Made by a program: the position numbers and the translations under genes. The notes under the pieces are model-generated. The model was not told the origin of the DNA, did no database searches, and saw only the letters and a list, made by a program, of their open reading frames with translations. 64,000 nucleotides of DNA from the NCBI RefSeq assembly GCF_016725325.1, contig NZ_CP068083.1, positions 3,286,001 to 3,350,000 on the forward strand, given 5' to 3'. Within the stretch, counting starts at the first letter, position 1. Each line of letters starts with the position of its first letter. This DNA is from Sphingobacterium spiritivorum (GTDB lineage Bacteria > Bacteroidota > Bacteroidia > Sphingobacteriales > Sphingobacteriaceae). Below, piece by piece: positions 28,359-38,153 of this stretch.

Positions 28359-28826
28359 ATGAAAATTAACAAATTAGCTTTTGCAGGTATATTGTCAATG
28401 GCTTGTCTGGTAAGCGCCTGTGGTAACAGTACTAAAACAAACGTTGCAAAAGCAGCACAGGGTGATAGTGTTGCCGGAGATACAACGCAGCAAAAGGGAC
28501 AGGAAGCATTGGGTAAAATTGAATTTGAAGAAACCGCATTCGACTTTGGTCAGGTTAAAGAAGGGGAAATCGTGCAGCATACATTTACATTTACCAATGT
28601 AGGTGAGGCTCCGGTTATTCTTTCTGAGGTAAATGCATCCTGTGGATGTACTACACCTAACTACTCCAAGTCACCTGTATTGCCGGGTAAGAAAGGTGAA
28701 GTAAAAGTTGCCTTTGACAGTAAAGGGCAGGTTGGAAAACAGCAGAAGATCGTGACAGTCATGTCTAATGCAACCAACGGTATCTCTACAGTACAGTTAA
28801 GAGGTGAAGTGCAAAAAGCTAATTAA
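28359..28826 (+). CDS. DUF1573 lipoprotein
   Basis: The protein is a 155-aa exported lipoprotein; the signal sequence ends in CLVSACGNS. A DUF1573 immunoglobulin-like domain spans about residues 50-150, with FEETAFDFGQVKEGEIVQHT, the motif NASCGCTTPNY and LPGKKGEVKVAFDSKGQVGK. The function is unknown; the position between nusB and yajC is conserved in Bacteroidota. It probably sits in the periplasm. Confidence 0.93.
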   Translation: MKINKLAFAGILSMACLVSACGNSTKTNVAKAAQGDSVAGDTTQQKGQEALGKIEFEETAFDFGQVKEGEIVQHTFTFTNVGEAPVILSEVNASCGCTTPNYSKSPVLPGKKGEVKVAFDSKGQVGKQQKIVTVMSNATNGISTVQLRGEVQKAN

Positions 28827-28862
28827 TTTTAGAACAGAAATAAAAATAAATAACACACAAAA

Positions 28863-29186
28863 ATGATAAGTACAATATTCTTACAAGCCGGTGGATCAGG
28901 CGGTGGTTTTATGACATTCCTTCCAATGATTTTAATCATCGTGGTTTTCTATTTCTTTATGATCAGACCACAGATGAAGAAACAAAAAGATCACAAGAAA
29001 TATATTGAAGAGTTAGGTGTCAATACTAAAGTCGTAACTACTGCTGGTATTCATGGACGTATCGTGGAAGTAAGCGAAACTACTTTCCTTGTTGATGTAG
29101 GTTCAGGAGTTAAGATCCGTTTTGATAAATCAGCAATTGCATTGGATGCTTCCAAAGCAGCTAATGATGCTAATAAAGATAAATAA
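28863..29186 (+). CDS. yajC: Preprotein translocase subunit YajC
   Basis: YajC is the accessory single-pass subunit of the SecDF-YajC complex. The protein is 107 aa. It has one membrane helix at about 18-38 (MTFLPMILIIVVFYFFMIRP), the signature RPQMKKQKDHKKYIEELG, and the C-terminal domain VVTTAGIHGRIVEVSETTFL. Length and motif order are normal. A terminator follows. Confidence 0.97.
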   Translation: MISTIFLQAGGSGGGFMTFLPMILIIVVFYFFMIRPQMKKQKDHKKYIEELGVNTKVVTTAGIHGRIVEVSETTFLVDVGSGVKIRFDKSAIALDASKAANDANKDK

Positions 29187-29213
29187 GAAGTCACGAAAGT
29201 GTTCTTTGATGAG

Positions 29214-29247
29214 GAAGCCGCTAAATATTAATTTGGCGGCTTTTTTG
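29214..29247 (+). terminator. Terminator after yajC
   Basis: The stem AAGCCGC / GCGGCTT has an A/T-rich loop and is followed by a T6 run. It lies 28 bp after the yajC stop. Confidence 0.75.
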
Positions 29248-29303
29248 TGAAGAATACTGTTCATCTTCTGATCAAAGGTGAAAAATGCTTAAGTTTGTGA
29301 CAT

Positions 29304-30251
29304 ATGGCTTTAAGACGTTTTAATAAATCCCAAAAAAGAAAAATTTCCATCTTCTTAAGATGTATTCTGATTTCTTTTATTGCGTGGACTTTATTTGCCA
29401 TCTCCAATAAATACGTTTATTCTATGAAGGCCGGAATTCAGTACGTGAATCTTCCGGACAATAAAGCCTTTCATCCGCTTCAGTCTGACACGGTCAGTCT
29501 CAAGGTCGAAATGAGTGGCTGGAAACTGCTGCTTTCACGTTTCAGACAGGACACGGCTAATATTCAGGTAGATCTTAGCGGACTGAAAAATCGCAACTGG
29601 ATCGTGTTCTCGAATCAGATTGGTTTTATCAACAGGCAATTTCCAAATGATAAGCATGTGGTATCTGTAAGTCCGGATACCTTATATTTCGATTTTTCTA
29701 AACAAACACAGCGCAAGGTGCCGATTAAAGCGGTATACAGTGTGGATTTTGCGAAGCAGTACGGTATTATCGGTGATACCAGAAGTTTGCCTGAATACGT
29801 CACGATAACAGGCCCCCTGGAAGATGTGGCTAATATTGAGTCCTGGGAAACCGACACTATCCGGGGAACGGGAATCAATGCTGATATCCGTACAATGGCG
29901 TATCTGGATCGTAATCAAAAAGCAAATATCAATGTATATCCTGCCTATGCGGAAGTGACCATCCCGGTGGGAGAGCTGACAGAGAAAGTAATGGAACTTC
30001 CGATCAAGGTCGAAAATGCCGAAAAGTATACTTCCGTAAGAACATTACCTACCAAGGTTAAAGTAATTATCCTTGTCTCTCTTAAAGACTATAATAAATG
30101 GACGCAACGGGACTTTGAAGCTGTGGTAGATATAGAAGACTGGGAAGAAAACAGAGTTCCTAACCTTCCTGTCATTCTGACCAAGATACCGCCTTATTGT
30201 AAGGTCGTGAGTGTAGAACCTCAGAATGTAGACTTTTTCATTCGTAAATAA
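29304..30251 (+). CDS. YbbR-like (CdaR-type) domain protein
   Basis: The 315-aa protein has one N-terminal membrane helix (about 13-35, FLRCILISFIAWTLFAISNK) and an extracytoplasmic region with YbbR-like repeats, for example VPIKAVYSVDFAKQYGIIGD with PEYVTITGPLEDVANI. In Firmicutes the related CdaR controls the c-di-AMP cyclase CdaA; no cyclase gene is next to it here. The gene lies between yajC and coaE, a conserved Bacteroidota arrangement. Its role here is inferred only from the family. Confidence 0.85.
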   Translation: MALRRFNKSQKRKISIFLRCILISFIAWTLFAISNKYVYSMKAGIQYVNLPDNKAFHPLQSDTVSLKVEMSGWKLLLSRFRQDTANIQVDLSGLKNRNWIVFSNQIGFINRQFPNDKHVVSVSPDTLYFDFSKQTQRKVPIKAVYSVDFAKQYGIIGDTRSLPEYVTITGPLEDVANIESWETDTIRGTGINADIRTMAYLDRNQKANINVYPAYAEVTIPVGELTEKVMELPIKVENAEKYTSVRTLPTKVKVIILVSLKDYNKWTQRDFEAVVDIEDWEENRVPNLPVILTKIPPYCKVVSVEPQNVDFFIRK

Positions 30252-30307
30252 ATAGTCCTGCTACAGGAATAGTAAAACATAACAAACAAGCAGATTAAGA
30301 TAGTGAT

Positions 30308-30895
30308 ATGGGATTGAAAATAGGAATCACAGGAGGTATCGGTGCCGGTAAGAGTATTATCTGTAATATTTTTAAAGTATTGGGAGTACCGGTTTACAAT
30401 GCTGACCAGGAAGCTAAAGATATTATGATCAAAAGCGAAGAGGTAAAGGCTGCCTTGAAAGAGACTTTTGGAAATGAAACCTATTTTGAAGACGGTTCTT
30501 TAAACAGAGCTTTTCTCTCTTCAACAGTATTTGGAGATGAGGCTCAGTTGAAACTACTGAACGGTATTGTGCATCCTGCTGTGATTCGTGCAGGGGAGGA
30601 GTGGTCGGAAAAGCAGACAGCTGCATATTCTTTAAAAGAAGCTGCCTTGCTTTTTGAAACAGGTTCTTACCGTCAGCTTGATTATACCATACTGGTTACA
30701 GCTCCCGAAGATATCCGTATAGCCCGTGTCGTTGCCCGTGATCATACCGATGAGGCAAAAGTAAGGGACCGAATAAGTAAGCAGATGAGTGACAAAGAAA
30801 AATCTGAACTAACAGATTTTATCGTAATCAACGATGGCATACAGCCTCTTTTACCACAGGTACTGCATTTGCATCAACAATTTTTAACATTTTAA
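30308..30895 (+). CDS. coaE: Dephospho-CoA kinase
   Basis: This enzyme phosphorylates dephospho-CoA, the last step of coenzyme A synthesis, in the cytoplasm. The protein is 195 aa. It has the P-loop GITGGIGAGKS at the start, the VPVYNADQEAKDIM substrate motif, and the lid region RIARVVARDHTDEAKVRDRI. All key motifs are intact. It is 56 bp downstream of the ybbR-like gene and 9 bp upstream of the exonuclease gene. Confidence 0.97.
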   Translation: MGLKIGITGGIGAGKSIICNIFKVLGVPVYNADQEAKDIMIKSEEVKAALKETFGNETYFEDGSLNRAFLSSTVFGDEAQLKLLNGIVHPAVIRAGEEWSEKQTAAYSLKEAALLFETGSYRQLDYTILVTAPEDIRIARVVARDHTDEAKVRDRISKQMSDKEKSELTDFIVINDGIQPLLPQVLHLHQQFLTF

Positions 30896-30904
30896 ATTCA
30901 AATT

Positions 30905-31852
30905 ATGCCCGATATACTGGCCGATTTTTTAGTTCGGAGACCAGAAGGATATTATTGCCGTTACGGAGATTTTTATATTGACGCTTTAGAGCCTGTACGT
31001 ATAGACGTAGTGTCACATGCACATGGTGATCATGCGACCAAAGGACATGCGCAGATTATAGCTACTGAAGCTACGGCAGCTTTTATGCAATACCGATACA
31101 GTAAGCAACCTCTGCATACTTTTCTTGTAAAAAGATTTGAAGAATCGTTTAACATTGCTGAAGTCGTACTGACCTTTATCCCTGCTGGGCATATTCTGGG
31201 CTCTGCACAGATACTGATGGAGTATAAAGGTATTCGTTACCTCTACACAGGAGATTATAAAATCGATTCAGATCCTACATGTGAACGTTTACATATTGTA
31301 AAAGCTGATGTGCTGATTACGGAAAGTACCTTTGCCAATCCGGAAGTGAGTCATCCGGATGCAGTGGCGGAGATTCTGAAGCTCAAGGATCGTCCTTTTA
31401 ATATTTTATTGGGGTGTTATGCTCTGGGTAAAGCACAGCGGATTACAGCACTCTTAAATCAGCATTGTCCTGAAAGGCATGTACTCGTGCATCATAATAT
31501 ATTGCCCTTTCATCGCATCTACGATCAGTTGGGTAATTTCCCTATGAAGTATGAGCCTTACAACAGGCAGGTCATGAAACAGGGGGAGCCTGATAAGGTT
31601 TATTTAGTGCCTCCGATGACTTTTAACAGCTATTTCAGAGCCACTAAGGTGCAACGGGCATTTGCTTCAGGATGGAAGCGTTTGCAGCAGCATAATGATA
31701 TAGAGTTGTATATTTCGGATCATGTAGACTGGCAGGATATTCTGGATTATGTAGATCAGGTGCAGCCCCGTCAGATATGGACGATACACGGAGACGGCAG
31801 ACTACTTAAAGAATATTACGGAGCTAATCTGGATGTCAGGGATATTCTTTAA
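30905..31852 (+). CDS. Ligase-associated-type DNA exonuclease (metallo-beta-lactamase fold)
   Basis: This 315-aa cytoplasmic protein has a metallo-beta-lactamase/beta-CASP-like fold. The zinc motif is SHAHGDHA near residue 38, followed by FIPAGHILGSAQILMEYKG, YTGDYKIDSDPTCE and ITESTFANPE. A late HVDWQDILDYVDQ region matches the exonuclease family found with ATP-dependent DNA ligases and a DEXH helicase. Here neither the ligase nor the helicase gene is adjacent. It may act in DNA end processing. A plain MBL-fold nuclease is the alternative name. Confidence 0.87.
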   Translation: MPDILADFLVRRPEGYYCRYGDFYIDALEPVRIDVVSHAHGDHATKGHAQIIATEATAAFMQYRYSKQPLHTFLVKRFEESFNIAEVVLTFIPAGHILGSAQILMEYKGIRYLYTGDYKIDSDPTCERLHIVKADVLITESTFANPEVSHPDAVAEILKLKDRPFNILLGCYALGKAQRITALLNQHCPERHVLVHHNILPFHRIYDQLGNFPMKYEPYNRQVMKQGEPDKVYLVPPMTFNSYFRATKVQRAFASGWKRLQQHNDIELYISDHVDWQDILDYVDQVQPRQIWTIHGDGRLLKEYYGANLDVRDIL

Positions 31853-31854
31853 GA

Positions 31855-32253
31855 TTAGTCAATCAATCCTTCATCCAGCAAATGTCTGAAGATGATCTCA
31901 TCTACAGCTGAACACTTTTTTGCATCTGTGGAGGACATAAAAGAGAGCTCTTCTATTTCACTCATAGGCGATAATTCCCCTTCAAACAAGGCGGAATAAC
32001 AAGTCATCCGGACTATTTTCCCTTCAGGATGGCTGTCGGCCTGTGCTTTGAAAATGCCACAAAACCGGATAGAAGAAGGGATGATGTCAACATCAAGCTC
32101 TTCTTTTATTTCCCGTATAAGTGTTGCGGTATCATCCTCTCCGGTTTCACGTTTACCTCCTGGAATATAATATTTGTCTTTTCCTTTTGAACGTGCGGTC
32201 AGAATCCTGCGATCCTGAATATATATCAGGGCAACTTTGTCTATTTCTGTCAT
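31855..32253 (-). CDS. Nudix hydrolase
   Basis: The protein is a 132-aa enzyme of the Nudix family, which cleaves nucleoside diphosphate-linked compounds. The catalytic Nudix box GX5EX7REUXEEXGU is intact in GGKRETGEDDTATLIREIKE and EELDVDI (about residues 32-58). The N-terminus KVALIYIQDRRILTARSKGK is typical of MutT-like small Nudix proteins. The substrate is not predictable. It is convergent with the exonuclease gene (2 bp between stops) and lies directly downstream of the tRNA-Val on the same strand. Confidence 0.9.
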   Translation of the reverse strand: MTEIDKVALIYIQDRRILTARSKGKDKYYIPGGKRETGEDDTATLIREIKEELDVDIIPSSIRFCGIFKAQADSHPEGKIVRMTCYSALFEGELSPMSEIEELSFMSSTDAKKCSAVDEIIFRHLLDEGLID

Positions 32254-32279
32254 GTAAGGGTGAAGTTAAGAAAAGAATG

Positions 32280-32354
32280 TGGGAAATACTGGGTTCGAAC
32301 CAGTGACCCCTACCTTGTCGAGGTAGTGCTCTAAACCAGCTGAGCTAATTTCCC
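32280..32354 (-). tRNA. tRNA-Val (GAC)
   Basis: The minus strand folds into a 75-nt cloverleaf. The acceptor GGGAAAT pairs with ATTTCCC, the discriminator is A, the D-arm is AGCTCAGCTGGTTTAGAGC, and the anticodon stem CTACC/GGTAG encloses the loop TCGACAA (anticodon GAC). The T-arm has GGTTCGAACC. CCA is not encoded. Confidence 0.95.
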
Positions 32355-32405
32355 AATTGGAACATTTTAAAAAAAGCTCCGGACAGTTCCGAAGCTTTTC
32401 AGGTG

Positions 32406-32478
32406 TGGTGCCAGCTGGATTCGAACCAGCGACACAAGGATTTTCAGTCCTTTGCTCTACCAACTGAGCTATGGCACC
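32406..32478 (-). tRNA. tRNA-Phe (GAA), copy 1
   Basis: This is a 73-nt cloverleaf on the minus strand. The acceptor GGTGCCA pairs with TGGCACC, the anticodon stem AAGGA/TCCTT encloses the loop CTGAAAA (anticodon GAA), and the T-arm has GGTTCGAATCC. It is identical over its full length to the copy at 32524-32596. Confidence 0.96.
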
Positions 32479-32523
32479 TTACCAAGATTTTTATTTGAAT
32501 CTGTTTCTTGTCAGATTTTAAGG

Positions 32524-32596
32524 TGGTGCCAGCTGGATTCGAACCAGCGACACAAGGATTTTCAGTCCTTTGCTCTACCAACTGAGCTATGGCACC
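32524..32596 (-). tRNA. tRNA-Phe (GAA), copy 2
   Basis: This copy is identical in sequence to the tRNA-Phe at 32406-32478. The two are separated by 45 bp of unrelated sequence, so this is a tandem duplication of the tRNA gene alone. It is the first gene of a Phe-Phe-Val tRNA cluster on the minus strand. Confidence 0.96.
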
Positions 32597-32757
32597 TTTT
32601 GCAGCAGAGAATAATTTTTCTTTGCGTTGCAAATGTATGTTCTTTTTTTGAATTCCGAAACTTTTCGGTTCAATTATTTTACATATAATCGACAAAGCAT
32701 TGATTTTGATTAAGATAAAATTACACCAAATAAACACGCTGCAATTGAAATAAGCCT

Positions 32758-32765
32758 TATCTTTG
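32758..32765 (+). promoter_or_regulatory. -7 element for mnmA
   Basis: TATCTTTG is a full match to TAnnTTTG and lies 17 bp upstream of the mnmA start codon. No TTTG at the canonical 19-bp spacing is seen. Confidence 0.5.
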
Positions 32766-32782
32766 CACTTCAATACGTTAAA

Positions 32783-33874
32783 ATGAGTAAAAGAGGAAGA
32801 GTACTAGTAGCAATGAGCGGTGGAGTGGATAGTTCGGTCGCAGCCGTAATGCTCCACGAACAAGGATATGAAGTAATAGGGATCACGATGAAGACCTGGG
32901 ATTATGCATCTTCAGGCGGTTCATCCAAGGAGACAGGTTGCTGCAGTCTGGATAGTATCAATGATGCACGTGCACTGGCTGTAAACTATGGATTTCCACA
33001 TTTTATATTAGACATCCGGGATGAATTCGGAGATTATGTAATCGACAATTTTGTAGATGAATATATTGCAGGTCGCACGCCAAATCCGTGTGTATTGTGT
33101 AATACACATATCAAGTGGGAAGCGCTGATCAAGCGTGCAAATAAACTGGACTGCGAATTTATCGCTACCGGACATTATGCTAATATCCGCCTGCATGAAA
33201 ACGGGCGTCATGTGATATCTAAAGGGAGAGACGAGAATAAGGATCAATCCTATGTATTGTGGGGAGTGACACAGGAGAATCTGGCACGTACTCAGTTTCC
33301 GTTGGGAAGTTTTACTAAAAAGGAAATCCGTCAGATGGCTGCGGATATGGGACAAATGGAACTGGCGAATAAGTCAGAGAGCTATGAGATCTGTTTTGTG
33401 CCGGATAACGACTACAGAGCATTTCTAAGACATAAAATGCCTGATCTGGATGAAAAGGTAGGTCCGGGTAATTTTATCCTTTCTGACGGTACCGTTGTAG
33501 GACAGCATATCGGTTATCCGTATTTTACAATCGGACAGCGTAAAGGTCTGGGAATAGCATTGGGAAAACCAATGTTTGTGATTGAGATCTTACCTGAAAG
33601 TAACTCTGTGATGCTCGGAGAAGAGCATGAACTGGAAAGAGCGGAGGCTTATGTTCGTAATATTAATCTGGTAAAATATGCCAGTCTTTCCGAGCCTATG
33701 GAAGCTGTGACAAAAATACGCTACAAGGATTCCGGTGCATTGTCTACTATTACGCAACAGGGTGATATTATGAAAGTGAATTTTGAACATCATGTAAAAG
33801 GAATCGCTCCCGGACAATCAGCCGTATTTTATGAAGGAAACGATCTGATCGGTGGCGGATTTTTAATGAAATAA
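32783..33874 (+). CDS. mnmA: tRNA-specific 2-thiouridylase MnmA
   Basis: MnmA makes 2-thiouridine at wobble U34 of Lys, Glu and Gln tRNAs. The protein is 363 aa. It has the PP-loop ATP site MSGGVDSSVAA at the N-terminus, the first catalytic Cys in TPNPCVLCNTHIKW (about residue 105), the tRNA-recognition stretch GHYANIRL, and the second Cys in ESYEICFVPD (about 207). The C-terminal beta-barrel has YFTIGQRKGLGIALGKPMFV and ends in FYEGNDLIGGGFL. Length and motifs are normal. Confidence 0.97.
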   Translation: MSKRGRVLVAMSGGVDSSVAAVMLHEQGYEVIGITMKTWDYASSGGSSKETGCCSLDSINDARALAVNYGFPHFILDIRDEFGDYVIDNFVDEYIAGRTPNPCVLCNTHIKWEALIKRANKLDCEFIATGHYANIRLHENGRHVISKGRDENKDQSYVLWGVTQENLARTQFPLGSFTKKEIRQMAADMGQMELANKSESYEICFVPDNDYRAFLRHKMPDLDEKVGPGNFILSDGTVVGQHIGYPYFTIGQRKGLGIALGKPMFVIEILPESNSVMLGEEHELERAEAYVRNINLVKYASLSEPMEAVTKIRYKDSGALSTITQQGDIMKVNFEHHVKGIAPGQSAVFYEGNDLIGGGFLMK

Positions 33875-33888
33875 TATGTACAGAAGGA

Positions 33889-33978
33889 AAAGAGGTTGTC
33901 CGATAGTGTTGCAACATCCTGTTCTGCCGAAAAGCGGAAGGGACGGTAACATGAGTTTTGGCGACCTCTCTTTTTTTT
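33889..33978 (+). terminator. Possible long imperfect hairpin after mnmA ending in T8
   Basis: AAAGAGGTTG near 33892 can pair imperfectly with CGACCTCTCTTT near 33961, and a T8 run follows. The interior contains a self-complementary TGTTGCAACA and a short CCG-CGG stem. It may be a terminator with an extended loop or a small structured RNA. Confidence 0.35.
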
Positions 33979-34161
33979 ATTAGTTACTTTCTTCAGTAAC
34001 TGCAACAATAACATATCGAAAATAAAGCCATATAGCTGATCCTATAACTATTGGCACATGAGCTCGCTTCCCCTCCGGGTCTATTCCTCCCTTACAATCG
34101 TTGTGGGTACTCAATAATCACTGTTTATGGAATTTTTATCTTTCCTGCATCTATAGTACAG

Positions 34162-34248
34162 ATGATGAGGAAGTCGAAGGAAATCAAGTTATTCGGATTT
34201 ATTGTGGTGATGTTGTGCTTCATCATCTATTATTCCTTCTTTAATTAA
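34162..34248 (+). CDS. Possible 28-aa single-pass membrane micropeptide
   Basis: A short frame, MMRKSKEIKLFGFIVVMLCF and then IIYYSFFN, has a basic start and one predicted membrane helix. It is followed immediately by a terminator hairpin. No clear ribosome-binding site or homologue can be shown. It could be a real small membrane protein or chance. Confidence 0.3.
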   Translation: MMRKSKEIKLFGFIVVMLCFIIYYSFFN

Positions 34249-34279
34249 AAAAGGTCATGGTGTGATACCATGACCTTTT
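34249..34279. terminator. Bidirectional terminator between the small ORF and gapA
   Basis: The stem AAAAGGTCATGGT / ACCATGACCTTTT has a five-base loop and is flanked by A- and T-runs on the two sides. It can stop minus-strand gapA transcripts and plus-strand transcripts from mnmA or the small ORF. Confidence 0.88.
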
Positions 34280-34309
34280 CTGTTGTATAAGGTGTAAACC
34301 TATCGAAGA

Positions 34310-36170
<1,861 letters not shown>

Positions 36171-36190
36171 ATTGCTTATAGATAATATGT

Positions 36191-37174
36191 CTAGATCGCC
36201 ATGATCTGGGAGATCTCTAACATATCGTTACTTAATTTAAATTCCTTGTTATTGAGGGCTTCTTCCAGAGGAGTCAGGATAATTTCATTTCCTCTCAGGC
36301 CTACCGTCATTCTGGTTTTTCCCTGAAGGAGGTGCTTTACAGCTGCATATCCCATTCTACTCGCCAGTACGCGGTCAAAACTACTTGGAGAACCCCCTCT
36401 TTGTAAATGCCCTAATATACTAACTTTTGTGTCATAATAATCAAATTTTTCTTTGACCCGCTTTGCTACATTGTATGCACCGCCATTTTTATCCCCTTCG
36501 GCTACGATAACGATAGTTGAAGTTTTTTGTTTAAAGGCTGCACGTTCCAGCAGATCAATCAGCTCGTCTATAGCTGTTTCTTTCTCCGGCAGCATGATGG
36601 CCTCGGCTCCTCCGGCAATACCGGCATTAAGCGCGATGCATCCTGAATCACGGCCCATTACTTCTATAAAAAACAGGCGGCCATGAGAAGCTGCAGTGTC
36701 ACGAATTTTATCTATAGCATCAATAACTGTATTTGTAGCGGTATCGTATCCTAATGTATAGTCCGATCCATACAGATCATTATCAATCGTGCCGGGTATA
36801 CACATAACCGGGATGTCATATTCTCTGGAGAAAAAATCTGCTCCTGTGAATGTGCCGTCACCGCCGATGGCGACTAAACCATCTATGCCCTGTGCTTTTA
36901 GGTTTTCATAAGCTTTGGCTCTTCCTTCCGGAGTTCTGAACTCCATACATCTTGCCGTTTTGAGGATGGTTCCGCCTTTTTGGATAATATTGCTCACTGA
37001 GCGGCTGTTCATTTCGATAAATGTACCATCCAGCATACCCTGATAGCCATGGTATATGCCGGTCACTTTCTTCCCTTCGTAGACAGCTGTACGTACGACT
37101 GCACGAATGCAGGCGTTCATGCCCGGTGCGTCTCCTCCGGATGTAAAAACTCCTATATTTGATATTGTATTCAC
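36191..37174 (-). CDS. pfkA: ATP-dependent 6-phosphofructokinase
   Basis: The enzyme phosphorylates fructose 6-phosphate in the committing step of glycolysis. The protein is 327 aa, normal for the bacterial ATP-PFK. It begins NIGVFTSGGDAPGMNACIRA (ATP site GGDAPG) and has GGDGTFTGA, the catalytic PGTIDNDLYGSDYTLGYDTA, the substrate stretch EVMGRDSGCIAL and LGHLQRGGSPSSFDR. It is the first gene of the group with the kinase-like and gapA genes. A perfect palindrome lies in the gap shared with a divergent Nudix-type regulator. Confidence 0.98.
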   Translation of the reverse strand: MNTISNIGVFTSGGDAPGMNACIRAVVRTAVYEGKKVTGIYHGYQGMLDGTFIEMNSRSVSNIIQKGGTILKTARCMEFRTPEGRAKAYENLKAQGIDGLVAIGGDGTFTGADFFSREYDIPVMCIPGTIDNDLYGSDYTLGYDTATNTVIDAIDKIRDTAASHGRLFFIEVMGRDSGCIALNAGIAGGAEAIMLPEKETAIDELIDLLERAAFKQKTSTIVIVAEGDKNGGAYNVAKRVKEKFDYYDTKVSILGHLQRGGSPSSFDRVLASRMGYAAVKHLLQGKTRMTVGLRGNEIILTPLEEALNNKEFKLSNDMLEISQIMAI

Positions 37175-37209
37175 GTGTTTATTTCTTTAATCAGGTTTCA
37201 CGAATATAC

Positions 37210-37226
37210 AGTGTATTTTTTACACT
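37210..37226. promoter_or_regulatory. Candidate operator (AGTGTA-N5-TACACT)
   Basis: A perfect 6+6 inverted repeat lies 36 bp upstream of the pfkA start, between pfkA and the divergent Nudix-type regulator gene. TGTGTA half-sites recur near 37280 and 37290. Its use as a binding site is inferred from position. Confidence 0.45.
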
Positions 37227-37349
37227 ATTAAATTTTTTGATTATTTTTTTTGTTACTTTGCTATATTTAACGGATACTTGTGTATAAGGCATGTGTAAAT
37301 TCATGCAGGTCTAGCTTTTAGAAGTCTTAAACTAATAAATTATTGAGCA

Positions 37350-38015
37350 TTGTTTACAAATTTCACCATTGATTGCGTCATATTTGGCTTCCATGACGGT
37401 TATTTAAAAGTTTTATTGACAGAAAGAAATGAATATCCTTTCAAGGATTGGTGGGCTCTTCCTGGTTTTTTCGTAAACAATGACGAAGAAATGGAGGATG
37501 CCGTCAAGCGTATCCTGTATGAAAATACAGGGTTGAAAGATATTTATATGGAGCAACTGGCCGCATTAGCCGGATTAAAACGTCATCCGCAGGGAAGGAT
37601 TCTGACTGTTGCCTATTTTGCCCTTATGCAACTGGATCATGCCAAGATCAAAGTAAAACCGGTGACATCTTATATGCGACAAGCCAATTGGTTTTCTGTA
37701 CATGAACTTCCTGACCTGGCTTTTGACCATAAACAAATTATAGAGCTCAGCCTGGAAAAATTAAAACGCAAAATCGGATACAGTCCGGTAGCTTTTGAAT
37801 TATTACCTGAAAAATTTACCCTTACCCAATTACAACTCGTTTACGAAGCTATCCTTGGAAAGAAGCTTGACAAACGTAATTTTAGAAAAAAAATGCTCAA
37901 TTACGGCTTCCTGAAGGAACTCTCTGAATTTCAGAAAGGTGTGTCGTATCGGGCCGCCCGATTATATAAACTCGATAAACGCAAATTCCATAAAGCATTT
38001 TCGCATGAAGATTAA
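37350..38015 (+). CDS. Nudix-domain transcriptional regulator (NrtR/AraR-like)
   Basis: The protein has 221 aa: an N-terminal Nudix domain (about 1-140) and a C-terminal winged helix (about 150-215, with FTLTQLQLVYEAILGKKLDK and RNFRKKM). The Nudix box is degenerate: the REUXEE core reads RILYEN, so two acidic metal ligands are missing and hydrolysis is unlikely. Such proteins are sugar- or nucleotide-responsive repressors, including AraR of Bacteroides. TGA at 37344 lies two codons upstream, so translation must start at the TTG at 37350. It is divergent from pfkA, which makes it a candidate regulator of that operon. Confidence 0.88.
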   Translation: MFTNFTIDCVIFGFHDGYLKVLLTERNEYPFKDWWALPGFFVNNDEEMEDAVKRILYENTGLKDIYMEQLAALAGLKRHPQGRILTVAYFALMQLDHAKIKVKPVTSYMRQANWFSVHELPDLAFDHKQIIELSLEKLKRKIGYSPVAFELLPEKFTLTQLQLVYEAILGKKLDKRNFRKKMLNYGFLKELSEFQKGVSYRAARLYKLDKRKFHKAFSHED

Positions 38016-38090
38016 TTATTTCTTTCACAAGGGATAATTGTCATCTTAAAGTCTTTTTTTACTACTTTTTTCAAGATTATATCTCTGGAA

Positions 38091-38121
38091 TTTGATTTCT
38101 GTTGCTCTTTTTTTACTTTTG
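38091..38121 (+). promoter_or_regulatory. Promoter of the tetR-efflux operon
   Basis: TTTG at 38091-38094 and TACTTTTG at 38114-38121 are separated by exactly 19 bp, the Bacteroidota optimum. The tetR start codon follows 32 bp after the -7 element. Confidence 0.8.
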
Positions 38122-38145
38122 ACCCTGATTTGTAAAAAGTCAAAA
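38117..38145 (+). promoter_or_regulatory. Candidate TetR operator overlapping the -7 element
   Basis: TTTTGAC (38117-38123) and GTCAAAA (38139-38145) form an inverted repeat that overlaps the -7 box and ends 8 bp before the tetR start. This is a typical position for autorepression. Confidence 0.45.
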
Positions 38146-38153
38146 ATAAAAAA

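Noticed and set aside
34051..34161. Upstream part of the frame that ends at 34248
   Set aside because: The upstream residues look like translated noncoding sequence. Only the last 28 codons have membrane-protein character, so only that part is listed, with low confidence.
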